Below, in pieces: positions 18,834-28,797 of a DNA stretch of 64,000 nucleotides. Source of the stretch: Bacillus sp. Bos-x628 (GTDB lineage Bacteria > Bacillota > Bacilli > Bacillales > Bacillaceae); assembly GCF_040500475.1 (NCBI RefSeq), contig NZ_CP159358.1, positions 806,001-870,000 of the forward strand, written 5' to 3'. The position numbers were made by a program, and so were the translations under genes. Within the stretch, counting starts at the first letter, position 1. Every line of letters starts with the position of its first letter. The notes beneath the pieces were generated by a model, which worked only from the letters and a program-made list of their open reading frames with translations, was not told where the DNA came from and ran no database searches.

Positions 18834-18886
18834 CTTAAATCCTCACTATTATTAAATATTCCTATGTCTTTTGTCAAACGATATTT

Positions 18887-19789
18887 TTATAAAGGTTCAG
18901 TATATTGAACGCTGTTAAAGGAGAATTCCTCTAAAATATCCTTTGTCGAATGAACGAGCTTTGCCCCTTGTTGAATGAGTCTTGCAGGACCAGAGGAGTT
19001 AGGGTCAAAGATAGAACCGGCAACAGCAAATACTTCTTTTCCTTGCTCTAGTGCTTGATAAGCTGTAATCAAAGAACCGCTCTTTTCTTTACATTGGATG
19101 ACAATCGTTCCTTTCGTCAGTGCACTAATCAAACGGTTTCTCATCGGAAAGTGCCACTTCTCTGGTTTGATATATGGCGGATGCTCTGACAAAAGCAAAT
19201 GATGTTCTCCCATGTAGTGAGCCATTTTCACATGTTCCTTTGGATACAAATGCTGAAAACCGCCAGCCACTACACCAATAGTTTTCCCTTGTTGCCCAAT
19301 GCACTCCTTGTGGGCGAGTCCATCAATTCCTTTTGCTAAACCACTGACAATCATCCAATCTTCCTTGACGAGTTCACCAACAAATTTCTTCACACATTCT
19401 TTTCCATAAGATGATGGCAAACGTGTGCCCACTACACCTAAACTTTTTTCTTCATTTAAATATGATACGTTTCCTTTTAGGAATAACACAGGGGGAGGAT
19501 CATAAATGTTTTTTAAAGTGTCAGGATATAATGATGATGTGATGGGAATCATGTGAATGTTTTGCTTTAAATAGGCTTGAACGATGCGTTGAAAAATGGG
19601 GAATTCGTTTTCTTCGGCTTGTTTTAAGCGGGTGAAATCGATTGTTTGTAATGATCGATCCTGCATGAAATGATGCTTTTCTTCATTTATATATAACTCA
19701 GGATCGACTTTCCACCATTTTGTTAACAAAGAGGGTGAGATGAGGCCTTTTAAGCGATGAAAAATCATTCTTTCGGACACATTGTACAT
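18887..19789 (-). CDS. dprA: DNA processing protein DprA (Smf)
   Basis: DprA protects incoming single-stranded DNA during transformation and loads RecA on it. The 300-residue product has a divergent N-terminal helical region (about 1-100). A Rossmann-like fold (about 105-285) follows, with LGVVGTRLPSSYG, VSGLAKGIDGLAH, GGFQHLYPKEH and EKSGSLITAYQALEQGKEVFAVAGS, the family's conserved blocks. Start ATG follows GGAGGAATGGT. It lies between sucD and topA as in B. subtilis. The presence of dprA does not by itself prove natural competence. Confidence 0.95.
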   Translation of the reverse strand: MYNVSERMIFHRLKGLISPSLLTKWWKVDPELYINEEKHHFMQDRSLQTIDFTRLKQAEENEFPIFQRIVQAYLKQNIHMIPITSSLYPDTLKNIYDPPPVLFLKGNVSYLNEEKSLGVVGTRLPSSYGKECVKKFVGELVKEDWMIVSGLAKGIDGLAHKECIGQQGKTIGVVAGGFQHLYPKEHVKMAHYMGEHHLLLSEHPPYIKPEKWHFPMRNRLISALTKGTIVIQCKEKSGSLITAYQALEQGKEVFAVAGSIFDPNSSGPARLIQQGAKLVHSTKDILEEFSFNSVQYTEPL

Positions 19790-19813
19790 ACCATTCCTCC
19801 AATATAAGATAGA

Positions 19814-19850
19814 TAGAAAGAAGAAGACTTGTCAAAGAACAAGTCTTCTT
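19814..19850 (-). terminator. Rho-independent terminator of sucCD
   Basis: A perfect 12-pair stem (AAGAAGACTTGT at 19821-19832 with ACAAGTCTTCTT at 19839-19850) has a six-base loop and, on the minus strand, a T/C-rich tail. It starts seven bases after the sucD stop and separates the operon from dprA. Confidence 0.8.
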
Positions 19851-19856
19851 GTGTTA

Positions 19857-20759
19857 TTAATGCGTTTTACAAGCTTCGAAGAGATTCTTCTCTTTTAACA
19901 CTTTAATTAGAGTTTCTCCCATGACAGATGGTGTCTCTGCCACTTCAATTCCACATGCACGCATTGTTTTTATTTTTTCTTCAGCTGTTCCTTTACCGCC
20001 AGAAATAATCGCACCAGCATGGCCCATACGTTTTCCTGGAGGAGCGGTTTTCCCACCAATAAAGCCGACAACTGGTTTTGTCATATTTGCTTTTACCCAT
20101 TCCGCTGCTTCTTCTTCAGCTGTACCGCCGATCTCACCGATCATAATGACAGCATGCGTTTCAGGGTCTTCATTGAATGCTTTTAATACATCAATAAAGT
20201 TTGTCCCGTTTACTGGGTCACCACCGATACCTACAGCTGTAGACTGTCCAACACCAGCCTCTGAAAGCTGATGAACCGCTTCATATGTAAGCGTTCCAGA
20301 ACGAGAAACAACACCAACATGACCTTTTTTATGAATGTAGCCAGGCATAATCCCAATTTTACATTCTTCAGGTGTAATCACACCAGGACAGTTCGGTCCA
20401 ACAAGCCTTGTTTTCTTCCCTTCCATATACCGTTTCACTTTGACCATATCAAGGACCGGAATATGCTCAGTAATACAAATAACAAGCTCAATTTCAGCAT
20501 CGACTGCTTCTAAAATGGCATCTGCTGCAAATGGTGCAGGTACATAGATCACAGAAGCGTTTGCTCCAGTTGTCTGTACGGCCTCAGATACAGTATTAAA
20601 TACAGGAACTCCTTCTACTTCAGTTCCTCCTTTTCCAGGCGTTACACCACCAACAATATTAGTTCCGTAATCAATCATTTGTTTTGTGTGGAACAATGCG
20701 GTTGATCCGGTAATCCCCTGAACAATTACTCTCGTATTTTTATTAATAAATACACTCAT
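19857..20759 (-). CDS. sucD: Succinyl-CoA synthetase, alpha subunit
   Basis: SucD is the CoA-binding and phosphohistidine-bearing subunit of succinyl-CoA synthetase (succinyl-CoA + ADP/GDP + Pi to succinate + ATP/GTP) in the TCA cycle. The 300-residue product has the N-terminal CoA-binding Rossmann domain ([15 protein letters not shown]) and a C-terminal ligase domain with [17 protein letters not shown], whose His near 247 is the phosphorylated residue. It begins 22 bases after sucC, so the two are co-transcribed. Confidence 0.98.
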   Translation of the reverse strand: MSVFINKNTRVIVQGITGSTALFHTKQMIDYGTNIVGGVTPGKGGTEVEGVPVFNTVSEAVQTTGANASVIYVPAPFAADAILEAVDAEIELVICITEHIPVLDMVKVKRYMEGKKTRLVGPNCPGVITPEECKIGIMPGYIHKKGHVGVVSRSGTLTYEAVHQLSEAGVGQSTAVGIGGDPVNGTNFIDVLKAFNEDPETHAVIMIGEIGGTAEEEAAEWVKANMTKPVVGFIGGKTAPPGKRMGHAGAIISGGKGTAEEKIKTMRACGIEVAETPSVMGETLIKVLKEKNLFEACKTH

Positions 20760-20781
20760 TTAGGTTTCCTGCCTTTCTGCT

Positions 20782-21942
20782 CTACTTCACTAAAGATACA
20801 ATCTTTTCTGCCCCGTCAGCCATAGACTCAGCAGAAGTGATATTTAAGCCTGAATCACGAAGGATTTTCTTCCCTAAATCAACGTTTGTTCCTTCAAGAC
20901 GTACAACCAGCGGTAAAGTTAAACCGACTTGCTTGGTTGCTTCAACTACACCTTCTGCAATGACATCACATTTCATGATACCGCCAAAAATGTTAACGAA
21001 AATCCCTTTGACATTTTGATCAGATAAGATGATTTTAAATGCTTCTGTTACTTTTTCAGCTGTTGCACCGCCGCCAACGTCTAGGAAGTTTGCAGGGTCA
21101 CCGCCATAATGCTTGATGATATCCATCGTAGACATCGCAAGACCTGCTCCATTGACCATACAGCCAATATTGCCGTCTAGTGAAATGTAGCTTAGATCAT
21201 ATTTAGATGCTTCAATCTCTTTTGGATCCTCTTCATCAAGGTCACGGTATTCTAATATATCTTTTTGTCTATATAGGGCGTTGCTATCAAAGTTTAATTT
21301 TGCGTCAAGCGCCATGACTTTACCATCACCTGTTACAACAAGTGGATTAATTTCGGCAATGGAGCAATCTTTTTCGACAAAAGCTTTGTAAAGGCTTGTC
21401 ATAAACTTAACAGCTTGCCCAACAAGTTTTGTTGGAATATTAATTTTAAATGCAACTTCTCTCGCTTGATAAGCTTGAAGACCAATCGCTGGATCAATGA
21501 CCACTTTTACGATTTTTTCGGGCGTTTGTTCTGCTACTTCTTCAATTTCAGTACCGCCTTCTTCTGAAGCCATCAATACGATTCTTGATGTCGCTCTGTC
21601 CAAAACGAGTCCAACATAGTACTCTTTTTGAATATCGCAACCCTCTTCAATAAGTAAGCGTTTTATTTCCCGTCCTTCTGGTCCAGTTTGATGAGTGACA
21701 AGTGTCTTACCGAGCAATTCCTCTGCAAACCCTTTCACTTCATCTTTTGTTTTTGCAATTTTTACCCCACCTGCTTTACCACGGCCGCCTGCATGAATCT
21801 GTGCTTTTACAACATATACAGAGCTCCCTAGCTCTTCTGATGCTTTTACGGCTTCATCAGGTGTAAATGCTACTTTACCATTTGGAACTGAAACCCCATA
21901 TTTTCTTAGGATTTCTTTTCCTTGGTACTCATGGATATTCAT
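20782..21942 (-). CDS. sucC: Succinyl-CoA synthetase, beta subunit
   Basis: This is the nucleotide-binding subunit partnering SucD. The 386-residue product starts [17 protein letters not shown] at ATG 21940-21942, with GGGAGG seven bases upstream; an open frame reaching 21972 has no supporting ribosome site. It has an N-terminal ATP-grasp fold (about 1-235; [12 protein letters not shown]) and a C-terminal CoA-ligase domain with [12 protein letters not shown] and [11 protein letters not shown]. It is first in the sucCD operon. Confidence 0.98.
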   Translation of the reverse strand: MNIHEYQGKEILRKYGVSVPNGKVAFTPDEAVKASEELGSSVYVVKAQIHAGGRGKAGGVKIAKTKDEVKGFAEELLGKTLVTHQTGPEGREIKRLLIEEGCDIQKEYYVGLVLDRATSRIVLMASEEGGTEIEEVAEQTPEKIVKVVIDPAIGLQAYQAREVAFKINIPTKLVGQAVKFMTSLYKAFVEKDCSIAEINPLVVTGDGKVMALDAKLNFDSNALYRQKDILEYRDLDEEDPKEIEASKYDLSYISLDGNIGCMVNGAGLAMSTMDIIKHYGGDPANFLDVGGGATAEKVTEAFKIILSDQNVKGIFVNIFGGIMKCDVIAEGVVEATKQVGLTLPLVVRLEGTNVDLGKKILRDSGLNITSAESMADGAEKIVSLVK

Positions 21943-21974
21943 TTCCCATCCTCCCAACATATGTAGAAACAAGA

Positions 21975-21980
21975 ATTATA
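21975..21980 (-). promoter_or_regulatory. Possible -10 element upstream of sucC
   Basis: A perfect TATAAT on the minus strand sits 33 bases upstream of the sucC ATG within an AT-rich 176-base gap. No good -35 lies at 16-18 bases, so it may depend on an activator or be coincidence. Confidence 0.3.
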
Positions 21981-22118
21981 AAATAGACTGCGCTTTCATT
22001 TTAAAGAATAAAAAAGAGAATGTCTAGGGTTCTATGTAAAATCGTAAAATCCTTCTAAACATTCAAACTTTTATTTTATTAAAAATATAAATTTTTCAGC
22101 CAAATCACTTTTTTTACC

Positions 22119-22394
22119 TTATTTTTTCATTTTTTGATCCAATCGATAGATAAACGAAAAAATTTCTGCTACAGTATCGTATAATGCTTCTGGTATTTCC
22201 TCATCAAGCGTTAAATGGCGCATGAGTTCAACTAAATTAGGGTCTTCTTGGATGGGAACCCCTGACTTTTTAGCTTCTTCAATAATATGCTCTGCCACAT
22301 AGCCGCTTCCTGTTGCGATGACTTTTGGCGCCTTTTGTTTTTCCTCATCGTAATGTAAAGCGACCGCTCTTCTAAGCGGTTTTGAGTCCTTCAT
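22119..22394 (-). CDS. ylqH: Stand-alone FlhB C-terminal-domain-like protein YlqH
   Basis: The 91-residue product resembles only the cytoplasmic C-domain of FlhB/EscU export-switch proteins, beginning just after the point where FlhB cleaves itself (NPTH). It has RRAVALHYDEEKQKAPKVIATG, GVPIQEDPNLVELM and IPEALYDTVAEIFSFIYRL. No membrane segment and no NPTH motif are present, so it mimics the mature FlhB-CC fragment. Its ATG overlaps the ylqG stop (ATGA). Function is unknown; a role in flagellar or other export switching is inference from similarity. Confidence 0.88.
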   Translation of the reverse strand: MKDSKPLRRAVALHYDEEKQKAPKVIATGSGYVAEHIIEEAKKSGVPIQEDPNLVELMRHLTLDEEIPEALYDTVAEIFSFIYRLDQKMKK

Positions 22395-24130
22395 ACTCGT
22401 AAGTCCAGCCCTTTCTCGCTGATTTTATGAAAGTGTTCATCTAGAAAGTGAGACAGATCTACTTGCTCTTGTCTCTTTTTCGCTGTAATACCAGTTAAAC
22501 TGAAGCCTAGGGCATTTAAATTCTCTCGAACAGTTGGAATCATTGGATTAATTGTACCTTGAAGTTCATGATTGGTCTCAACTGTAATGGCCATCACCTT
22601 TTGCTGAATTGTACAGTCTATTAACGTTTCTTCAAGATTCTCCATATGTAAGTAAAACATTAAGCGACACTGAGACATATCAATTGAACCGTCTTTTTTC
22701 TTATGACCTTTTAGAATAAAGGTCAAATCTTGGACACTATGTTTTGAAAAAAGAGGATAGGAGACAATCATTTGACTGATCGTCTGGCTTTCCTGGTGTA
22801 CAAACAACTGCCCATTTAATCTATGAAACAATTGATCCACTTCTCTTTTTACTGGTTCCGGTAGATCAGCCTGTCTGACCTCATTCAAGACTAGCTTTAA
22901 TTGTTGAAGCTCCTGACTTTTAATATCTTGGCTTCCTTTTTCAAGTCGTTTCAGCATCCCTATTTCATCTCGCACACCCATGGCTTTTTTCATTGTCATA
23001 AGTAAATCGAGCACATCCGCTTTATTACTTAATGCCGGTTCAGCCTGTTGAATGATTTGAGCCAATGCCTTTGCCTCTGTTTTTGTCAGAAACGGGAATT
23101 CTTCTTGAATTAATGATGCCTTAGATTCGGCCTGATTTGCTGTCTGCTTTAATCCTTGAAGTAATGTTATTAATGGTTTCATTTCTGATCCTTGATTTCC
23201 TTCAGGGGTTTGTTGCATGATGCTTGTGAGTATTTGCTCTATTTTATGCACAGGGATCGGAAGCTGTCTTTGTCCTAATGGTTGCTGCTGTGTGCTTGGC
23301 TGATTGAGGTGTTCTGTCTGTCGCCCTTGTTGAGCGAATGATGCTGGGCTATTTTCTTCTTGCTGAGAAAGATTGAGACGAGCTGGCTCCTGCACGCTGG
23401 TCCCCTGCTTCATTGCACCGTCTTTAACGGCTAGAAGCACTGATAAGAGCTTTTCGGCATGGACGGTGGTCTCTGCATCTATGACTGAACGAACGGCTTG
23501 TGTAAGGGTTTGTGTTGCGCCTGAGTGCTTTGGTAGCTGCAATAGCCGATCAAGCAGCGCAGTCATATCTTGATGAAGGGTAGTAGATGATTTCACTGCA
23601 AATATAGACTGAAGCACACCTTGATGTATCGGTAAGTCTTTTTTTAAAGCGAAGAGGAGTGCCTGTAACCCTTTTTTGACATCAGCTCCTTGAAACTGTT
23701 CTATCCATTTCACTGCAGCCTTTAATTCTGTTTCGTTTATGACTGATTTCTCTTTTAAAAAGGCTGTAGCTGTTAACATGCTTTCAAGCCCATTTTTAAG
23801 CGATAATCCTTCTAATAGTTTTGTGGCTGCATCTTTTAGCGTCTTAGGGTCTTGATCAAACTGTTGAACTGGTCTTAGCTTATTGAGACCTCCGCTCACT
23901 TGTTCAAATTGGAACCAATAGAACGCATCTGCCTTTAGCTGTGCTGCAAGCTGTGCTTTTATTTTAGTAGAGCCTATTTGAACAAGTGCTGTATCATCTC
24001 CAAGCATTTTCAATACTTTTCCGAGAATCAGCCGGTGAACATTTTCCTTTCCTTCTGTGATGAAAGGAACAGATTCTGCCGTATTTAATCGGCTATTTAG
24101 TGCTGTATTTATGTCTTCGAGTCTTGTCAA
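22391..24130 (-). CDS. ylqG: Uncharacterised FliK-like protein YlqG
   Basis: This 579-residue protein starts at TTG 24128-24130, nine bases after AGGAGG. It has a Gln/Leu-rich helical body, a low-complexity Gln/Pro/Ser stretch at about 255-300, and a C-terminal domain (about 470-560). That domain's pattern (short beta strands MFYLHMENLEETLI, VMAITVETN, then LREN-type helix LNALGF) recalls the FliK hook-length-control domain. No catalytic motif is apparent. It is coupled to ylqH and lies downstream of rnhB. I infer a FliK/FlhB-type pair, but experimental function is not known to me. Confidence 0.82.
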   Translation of the reverse strand: MTRLEDINTALNSRLNTAESVPFITEGKENVHRLILGKVLKMLGDDTALVQIGSTKIKAQLAAQLKADAFYWFQFEQVSGGLNKLRPVQQFDQDPKTLKDAATKLLEGLSLKNGLESMLTATAFLKEKSVINETELKAAVKWIEQFQGADVKKGLQALLFALKKDLPIHQGVLQSIFAVKSSTTLHQDMTALLDRLLQLPKHSGATQTLTQAVRSVIDAETTVHAEKLLSVLLAVKDGAMKQGTSVQEPARLNLSQQEENSPASFAQQGRQTEHLNQPSTQQQPLGQRQLPIPVHKIEQILTSIMQQTPEGNQGSEMKPLITLLQGLKQTANQAESKASLIQEEFPFLTKTEAKALAQIIQQAEPALSNKADVLDLLMTMKKAMGVRDEIGMLKRLEKGSQDIKSQELQQLKLVLNEVRQADLPEPVKREVDQLFHRLNGQLFVHQESQTISQMIVSYPLFSKHSVQDLTFILKGHKKKDGSIDMSQCRLMFYLHMENLEETLIDCTIQQKVMAITVETNHELQGTINPMIPTVRENLNALGFSLTGITAKKRQEQVDLSHFLDEHFHKISEKGLDLRV

Positions 24131-24156
24131 TGCAGGCAGCCTCCTAGTATGAAAAT

Positions 24157-24921
24157 TTATGAAATAACAGCTCGAACTGGTGCAAATGATACTCTATGAA
24201 TCGGTGTAGCGCCATATTTTTGAATGGCAGCCATGTGCTCTTTTGTCCCGTACCCTTTATGTTTTTCAAATTGATACTCAGGGTACCTACGTCCGTATTC
24301 TTCCATCATCTGATCCCTTGTGACCTTTGCAATACATGCACCAGCAGCAATGGATGCACTTTTTGCATCCCCTTTTATCATATTTTCTTGCCTGATATTT
24401 AGTGGCAGCGTCATCGCATCAATGAGAAGATAGTCAGGTGTATATGTTAACTGTTGCACGGCTCTCACCATTGCCAGTCTTGATGCCTCGTAAATATTTA
24501 TTTTATCTATAGTATTCGCATCAACAATGCCGATTCCAATATCAAGCGCTTCATCTTGAATCATGTCGTAATAGGTCAATCTTTTTTTCTCAGATAATTG
24601 CTTTGAATCGTTTAAACCAAGAAGAACAGCATCTTCTTTTAATATTACGGCAGCTGCCACAACTGGTCCGGCCAGCGGCCCTCTCCCTGCTTCATCTATG
24701 CCGGCGATACATGTAAACCCTTGTGCTTTTGCTTGGTTTTCGTATTTTAGCATGTCATTCCATGCTGCTTGTAGTTCTTGTTTCTTTATTTTCTCTTTGT
24801 GCCATTTTGCCATGAGCTGCTGGACACTTTTTCTTGTATCATCTTTGACAAGTTCACGGATGTACGCCTCATCTTGCGCGTGCTCTTCTATGAGTGCTTT
24901 TATTTGCTTTACAGTATACAT
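24157..24921 (-). CDS. rnhB: Ribonuclease HII
   Basis: RnhB cuts RNA in RNA-DNA hybrids and single ribonucleotides in DNA. The 254-residue product starts MYTVKQIKALIEE. It has an N-terminal extension (about 1-65) before the RNase HII core, where the metal-binding motif GIDEAGRGPLAGPVVAAAV supplies the catalytic Asp-Glu, and later Asp residues occur in LIDAMTLP. A frame reaching 24963 exists, but GGAGG lies inside it, 13 bases before the chosen ATG. Length is close to B. subtilis RnhB (255). Confidence 0.95.
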   Translation of the reverse strand: MYTVKQIKALIEEHAQDEAYIRELVKDDTRKSVQQLMAKWHKEKIKKQELQAAWNDMLKYENQAKAQGFTCIAGIDEAGRGPLAGPVVAAAVILKEDAVLLGLNDSKQLSEKKRLTYYDMIQDEALDIGIGIVDANTIDKINIYEASRLAMVRAVQQLTYTPDYLLIDAMTLPLNIRQENMIKGDAKSASIAAGACIAKVTRDQMMEEYGRRYPEYQFEKHKGYGTKEHMAAIQKYGATPIHRVSFAPVRAVIS

Positions 24922-24964
24922 GAGCTTTATCCGTCCTCCTTCTTTATATCGGCAGTTTTTCATA

Positions 24965-24998
24965 AAAAATAAAGACCCGCATAAGCTGCGTGTCTTTT
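24965..24998 (-). terminator. Rho-independent terminator after rbgA
   Basis: Minus-strand stem AAAGACACGCAG / TGCGGGTCTTT with one mismatch is followed by ATTTTTT. It overlaps the final bases of rbgA and separates it from rnhB. Confidence 0.75.
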
Positions 24999-25845
24999 AG
25001 CTTTCAGGCTTCTCAAAGGTGAGGGGACCAAATTTTTCAGTTCGAATATCACGAATGATGATTTCGGTGGTTTTATCGTAATTAATAAGCCCTCCACTCA
25101 TCAGACAGCCGCGCTTTCTTCCGATTGCATCAAACAGCTCAACGATATCCTCAGGTATGTCTGTGAGCTCATAACGTTTCTTTAACCGCTCTGGATAATG
25201 TTCCTCTAAAAAACGCAGTGCATACACAGCGACATCCTGCAAATTAATAATCGAATCTTTTATTGCACCAGTAACTGCAAGTCTGAGCCCTACTTGGTCA
25301 TCTTCAAATTTCGGCCATAATATGCCAGGTGTATCGAGCAGTTCAAGTTCTTTTCCCACTTTTACCCACTGCTGTGATGTGGTAATACCAGGTCGATCTC
25401 CTGTTTTGGCAATGTTTTTCTTTGCTAAACGATTGATCAATGTCGACTTCCCGACATTAGGAATCCCAATAATAAGAGCTCGGATAGCACGTGGTTTGAC
25501 CCCTTTTGCTTTCATGCGGTCGAATTTTTCTTTTAAAATGTCTTTCGAAGTCGTTATAATCTGGTTTAAGCCTTGTCCATCAACAGAGTTAATTGCAAGT
25601 GCACGTACGCCCTGACGCTCAAAATGTGCCTGCCACTGCTTTGTCATACGAGGATCTGCTTTATCTGCTTTATTTAAAAGCACAATTTTAGGTTTGTTTT
25701 GCAAGATTTCTTCGATCATTGGGTTTCTTGAGGACATTGGGATTCTTGCATCCGTTAATTCAAAAACGATGTCGATGAGCTTTAATTTTTCTGTGACTTC
25801 ACGTCTTGCTTTTGCCATATGGCCGGGAAACCATTGAATCGTCAT
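24997..25845 (-). CDS. rbgA: Ribosome biogenesis GTPase RbgA (YlqF)
   Basis: RbgA is a circularly permuted GTPase needed for late assembly of the 50S ribosomal subunit. The 282-residue product begins [16 protein letters not shown]. The G4 motif NKAD (58-61) precedes the P-loop GIPNVGKS (127-134) and G3 DTPG, the diagnostic permuted order. A C-terminal ANTAR-like helical domain follows. Start ATG 25843-25845 is chosen by the ribosome-site context AAGGTG and equal length to B. subtilis (282). Its neighbour rplS encodes a 50S protein. Confidence 0.97.
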   Translation of the reverse strand: MTIQWFPGHMAKARREVTEKLKLIDIVFELTDARIPMSSRNPMIEEILQNKPKIVLLNKADKADPRMTKQWQAHFERQGVRALAINSVDGQGLNQIITTSKDILKEKFDRMKAKGVKPRAIRALIIGIPNVGKSTLINRLAKKNIAKTGDRPGITTSQQWVKVGKELELLDTPGILWPKFEDDQVGLRLAVTGAIKDSIINLQDVAVYALRFLEEHYPERLKKRYELTDIPEDIVELFDAIGRKRGCLMSGGLINYDKTTEIIIRDIRTEKFGPLTFEKPES

Positions 25846-25889
25846 ATGTGCACCTTCTTTCATCTTTCCGTTGTCTATATCCATTGTAC

Positions 25890-25923
25890 AAAAAAAGAGC
25901 CTGTTACAGGTAACAAGCTCTTT
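25890..25923 (-). terminator. Rho-independent terminator of rplS
   Basis: Minus-strand stem AAAGAGCttGTTAC / GTAACagGCTCTTT continues into a run of T, 12 bases after the rplS stop. Confidence 0.88.
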
Positions 25924-25935
25924 CCTTTGATATCA

Positions 25936-26379
<444 letters not shown>

Positions 26380-26385
26380 AGTAGT

Positions 26386-26414
26386 ATCATACCACACCTC
26401 TATGCAGTGTGCAA
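26386..26414 (-). promoter_or_regulatory. Predicted sigma-A promoter of rplS
   Basis: Minus-strand TTGCAC (26409-26414), a 17-base spacer ending in TGG (extended -10) and TATGAT (26386-26391). It lies just after the trmD stop, so rplS can be transcribed separately from ylqD-rimM-trmD. Confidence 0.65.
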
Positions 26415-26420
26415 TACAAT

Positions 26421-27155
26421 CTAGTCATTATGAAGCTGCCAAAGCCATCTTTTTTCTTCATCTGTTAATGTTTTGCATGATTCTATCAAATCCGGCCTTC
26501 TTGTATACGTTCGCTTCAAAGATTCTTTACGACGCCACTCTTCTATTTTGGCATGATTTCCAGAGAGGAGCACATCTGGTACTTTCAGTCCTTTATAGTC
26601 AGCCGGTCTTGTATAGTGAGGGTGTTCAAGGAGACCTGTGCTAAATGAATCTTCGATATGAGACGCTTCTTTTCCAAGCACATGAGGCAAAAGCCTGACC
26701 ACACTGTCTGCAATCATCATCGCCGGCAGCTCTCCGCCTGTGAGGACAAAATCTCCAATCGAGATTTCATCTGTGACAAGATGCTCCCTAATGCGCTCAT
26801 CGTAGCCTTCATAGTGACCGCAAATCAACATAAGATGCTCTTCTTTTGCAAGCTCTTCAGCCTTCTTTTGTGTGTACCTTTCACCTTGAGGACATACAAG
26901 AATGATTCGGGGCTTCTTGCTTGCTTTCTTCGTTAAATCTTCTACCGCATCAAATACGGGCTGTGCTTTCAGTACCATCCCCGCACCGCCACCATAAGGA
27001 TAATCATCCACCGTTTTATGCTTATGGTCTGAATAGTCCCTAAAATTGACTACATTAAATACAACAGCTTCTTTCTCCTGTGCTTTTTTTAATATGGATG
27101 AGTGAAGGACGCCTTCAAACATTTCAGGAAAAAGGGTTAAAAAGTCGATTTTCAT
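26421..27155 (-). CDS. trmD: tRNA (guanine-37-N1)-methyltransferase TrmD
   Basis: TrmD methylates G37 next to the anticodon and prevents frameshifting. The 244-residue product has the SPOUT trefoil-knot methyltransferase fold: [15 protein letters not shown] at the start, [12 protein letters not shown], and the S-adenosylmethionine knot segment [17 protein letters not shown]-terminal helical domain binds tRNA. The ATG overlaps the rimM stop (ATGA), indicating coupled translation with the ribosome maturation factor. Confidence 0.97.
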   Translation of the reverse strand: MKIDFLTLFPEMFEGVLHSSILKKAQEKEAVVFNVVNFRDYSDHKHKTVDDYPYGGGAGMVLKAQPVFDAVEDLTKKASKKPRIILVCPQGERYTQKKAEELAKEEHLMLICGHYEGYDERIREHLVTDEISIGDFVLTGGELPAMMIADSVVRLLPHVLGKEASHIEDSFSTGLLEHPHYTRPADYKGLKVPDVLLSGNHAKIEEWRRKESLKRTYTRRPDLIESCKTLTDEEKRWLWQLHND

Positions 27156-27676
27156 TCGTCAATGAGTCCTTCCATCATTTCAATGTGTATGGTTTTGGAT
27201 GGAATATCAATCGTTTTGACGACAGATGGAATATAAGGAATGAGGGCATCTTTTTTGCCTTTTCTTTCTACAACCCAAACATCATTTGCGCCCGGTGTTA
27301 AAATTTCTTTAATTCGTCCGATGAGTTCCTTATGTTCATCGTATACATCACATCCAATGATTTCGTGAAAATAAAATTCCCCTTCATCTAATGGGCTAAG
27401 ATGATTTTTATCTACTTTTATGATGGCTTCTTTCAATTGCTCTGCTTCATTTAATGAACCAACTTCTTCAAACGTGAGCAAATCAAACTGCTTATGTTGT
27501 CTATGTGATGCTACAGTGACTTTTAAAGGCTTATCTTGCCCATGTTTAAAAATATATAAGACGCTTCCTGTTTTGTAGCGTTCTTCTGGGAAATCTGTCT
27601 TTGACACGACGCGCACTTCACCACGCACTCCGTGTGTGTTGACGATCTTTCCAACATTCAACCAATTTAGCTCCAT
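27152..27676 (-). CDS. rimM: 16S rRNA processing protein RimM
   Basis: RimM assists maturation of the 30S head and binds S19. The 174-residue product has an N-terminal RimM beta-barrel ([18 protein letters not shown]) and a C-terminal PRC-barrel ([37 protein letters not shown]). ATG 27674-27676 gives the B. subtilis length (174); a GTG four codons upstream lies within the ribosome-site sequence. It overlaps trmD by four bases. Confidence 0.96.
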   Translation of the reverse strand: MELNWLNVGKIVNTHGVRGEVRVVSKTDFPEERYKTGSVLYIFKHGQDKPLKVTVASHRQHKQFDLLTFEEVGSLNEAEQLKEAIIKVDKNHLSPLDEGEFYFHEIIGCDVYDEHKELIGRIKEILTPGANDVWVVERKGKKDALIPYIPSVVKTIDIPSKTIHIEMMEGLIDE

Positions 27677-27684
27677 GTTACCTA

Positions 27685-28071
27685 TCACCCCTGACGTATT
27701 TCAACAATGATGCCGTCTTTGACGACGATGACATTATCATGCATTTTGTCATCCCATCTATCACCTATTTTCACTTCAACCAGTGCATCTACTTCTGTTT
27801 CTTTCATTTCACTTCCAAGCGGCAAGATATGAAGTTGCTCCATTTGAAAGTCGATTTGCCTGATCTTCTCTTGTCGTTTATCAATGGCTTTTTGAAATTG
27901 AGGAATCGCCTCTTGTTGATGCGGTTCTTTTTCATGCTTCTTTAGTTGAAAATATAGTTGATTGCATTCACGTTCTAGTCTTTCTTTTTTTTCCAAAAAA
28001 GTCGTTAACAGTTTGTCCTTGGTGCTTTCAGTTAATACTTGCATCACGGTGACATGTTGAATGATCTGCAT
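27685..28071 (-). CDS. ylqD: Conserved protein YlqD, coiled-coil, function unknown
   Basis: This 128-residue protein starts [16 protein letters not shown]. Its central part (about 25-80) is a strongly charged, probably coiled-coil helix rich in Lys, Glu and Gln. A short beta-rich C-terminal section (about 85-128; [32 protein letters not shown]) follows. It keeps the B. subtilis position between khpA and rimM and is 8 bases upstream of rimM. No catalytic motif is visible and I do not assign a function. Confidence 0.85.
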   Translation of the reverse strand: MQIIQHVTVMQVLTESTKDKLLTTFLEKKERLERECNQLYFQLKKHEKEPHQQEAIPQFQKAIDKRQEKIRQIDFQMEQLHILPLGSEMKETEVDALVEVKIGDRWDDKMHDNVIVVKDGIIVEIRQG

Positions 28072-28141
28072 CTCCCTTTTTGTCCCCCTATCTGAAGGCA
28101 TTTGTCCTCTACAGTATAACGAAAAATAGATTTAAACGTGT

Positions 28142-28177
28142 AAAAAAAGGGGGAGGTGCTATGCCCTCTCCCTTTTT
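28142..28177 (-). terminator. Rho-independent terminator of ffh-rpsP-khpA
   Basis: Minus-strand AAAAGGGAGAGG / CACCTCCCCCTTTT stem with a short loop and seven T, starting at the khpA stop. It ends the SRP/S16 operon before ylqD. Confidence 0.82.
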
Positions 28178-28420
28178 AGTCAGCAATCTCAAGTTGAACT
28201 TTCTTAGAAGATTCTGCACCTGCTGCAAAAATGACTGTTCGTATCGCTTTTGCTGTACGTCCCTGCTTTCCGATCACTTTTCCGGTATCTTTAGCATTGA
28301 CAGACAATGTGTAAATCACCTGCTCATCTTTTTTTAAGGAAGATACGTGAATATCCTCAGGGTAATCAACAAGTGGCTCGACGATGGACACAATCAATTC
28401 TTCCAAGGACAGCTCTTTCA

Positions 28421-28421
<1 letters not shown>
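28176..28421 (-). CDS. khpA: KH-domain RNA-binding protein KhpA (YlqC)
   Basis: This 81-residue single KH domain contains the GKQGRTAK signature (VIGKQGRTAKAIRTVI) that binds single-stranded RNA. In streptococci KhpA pairs with KhpB/EloR and influences cell elongation; in Bacillus the role is less defined. The ATG shares one base with the rpsP stop (TAATG), so translation is coupled to S16. Confidence 0.95.
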
Positions 28422-28717
<296 letters not shown>

Positions 28718-28797
28718 TCAACAAGATAGTATATTAACAATGATAAAAGTGTTTGTAAAGTGTTTTTTCTTAACAAGGTTTTATCATGTATAACCAA

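Noticed and set aside
18686..18877. 63-residue minus-strand frame before topA
   Set aside because: Its start lies upstream of the main predicted topA transcription start and its end overlaps topA; no ribosome site, so it is probably leader sequence.
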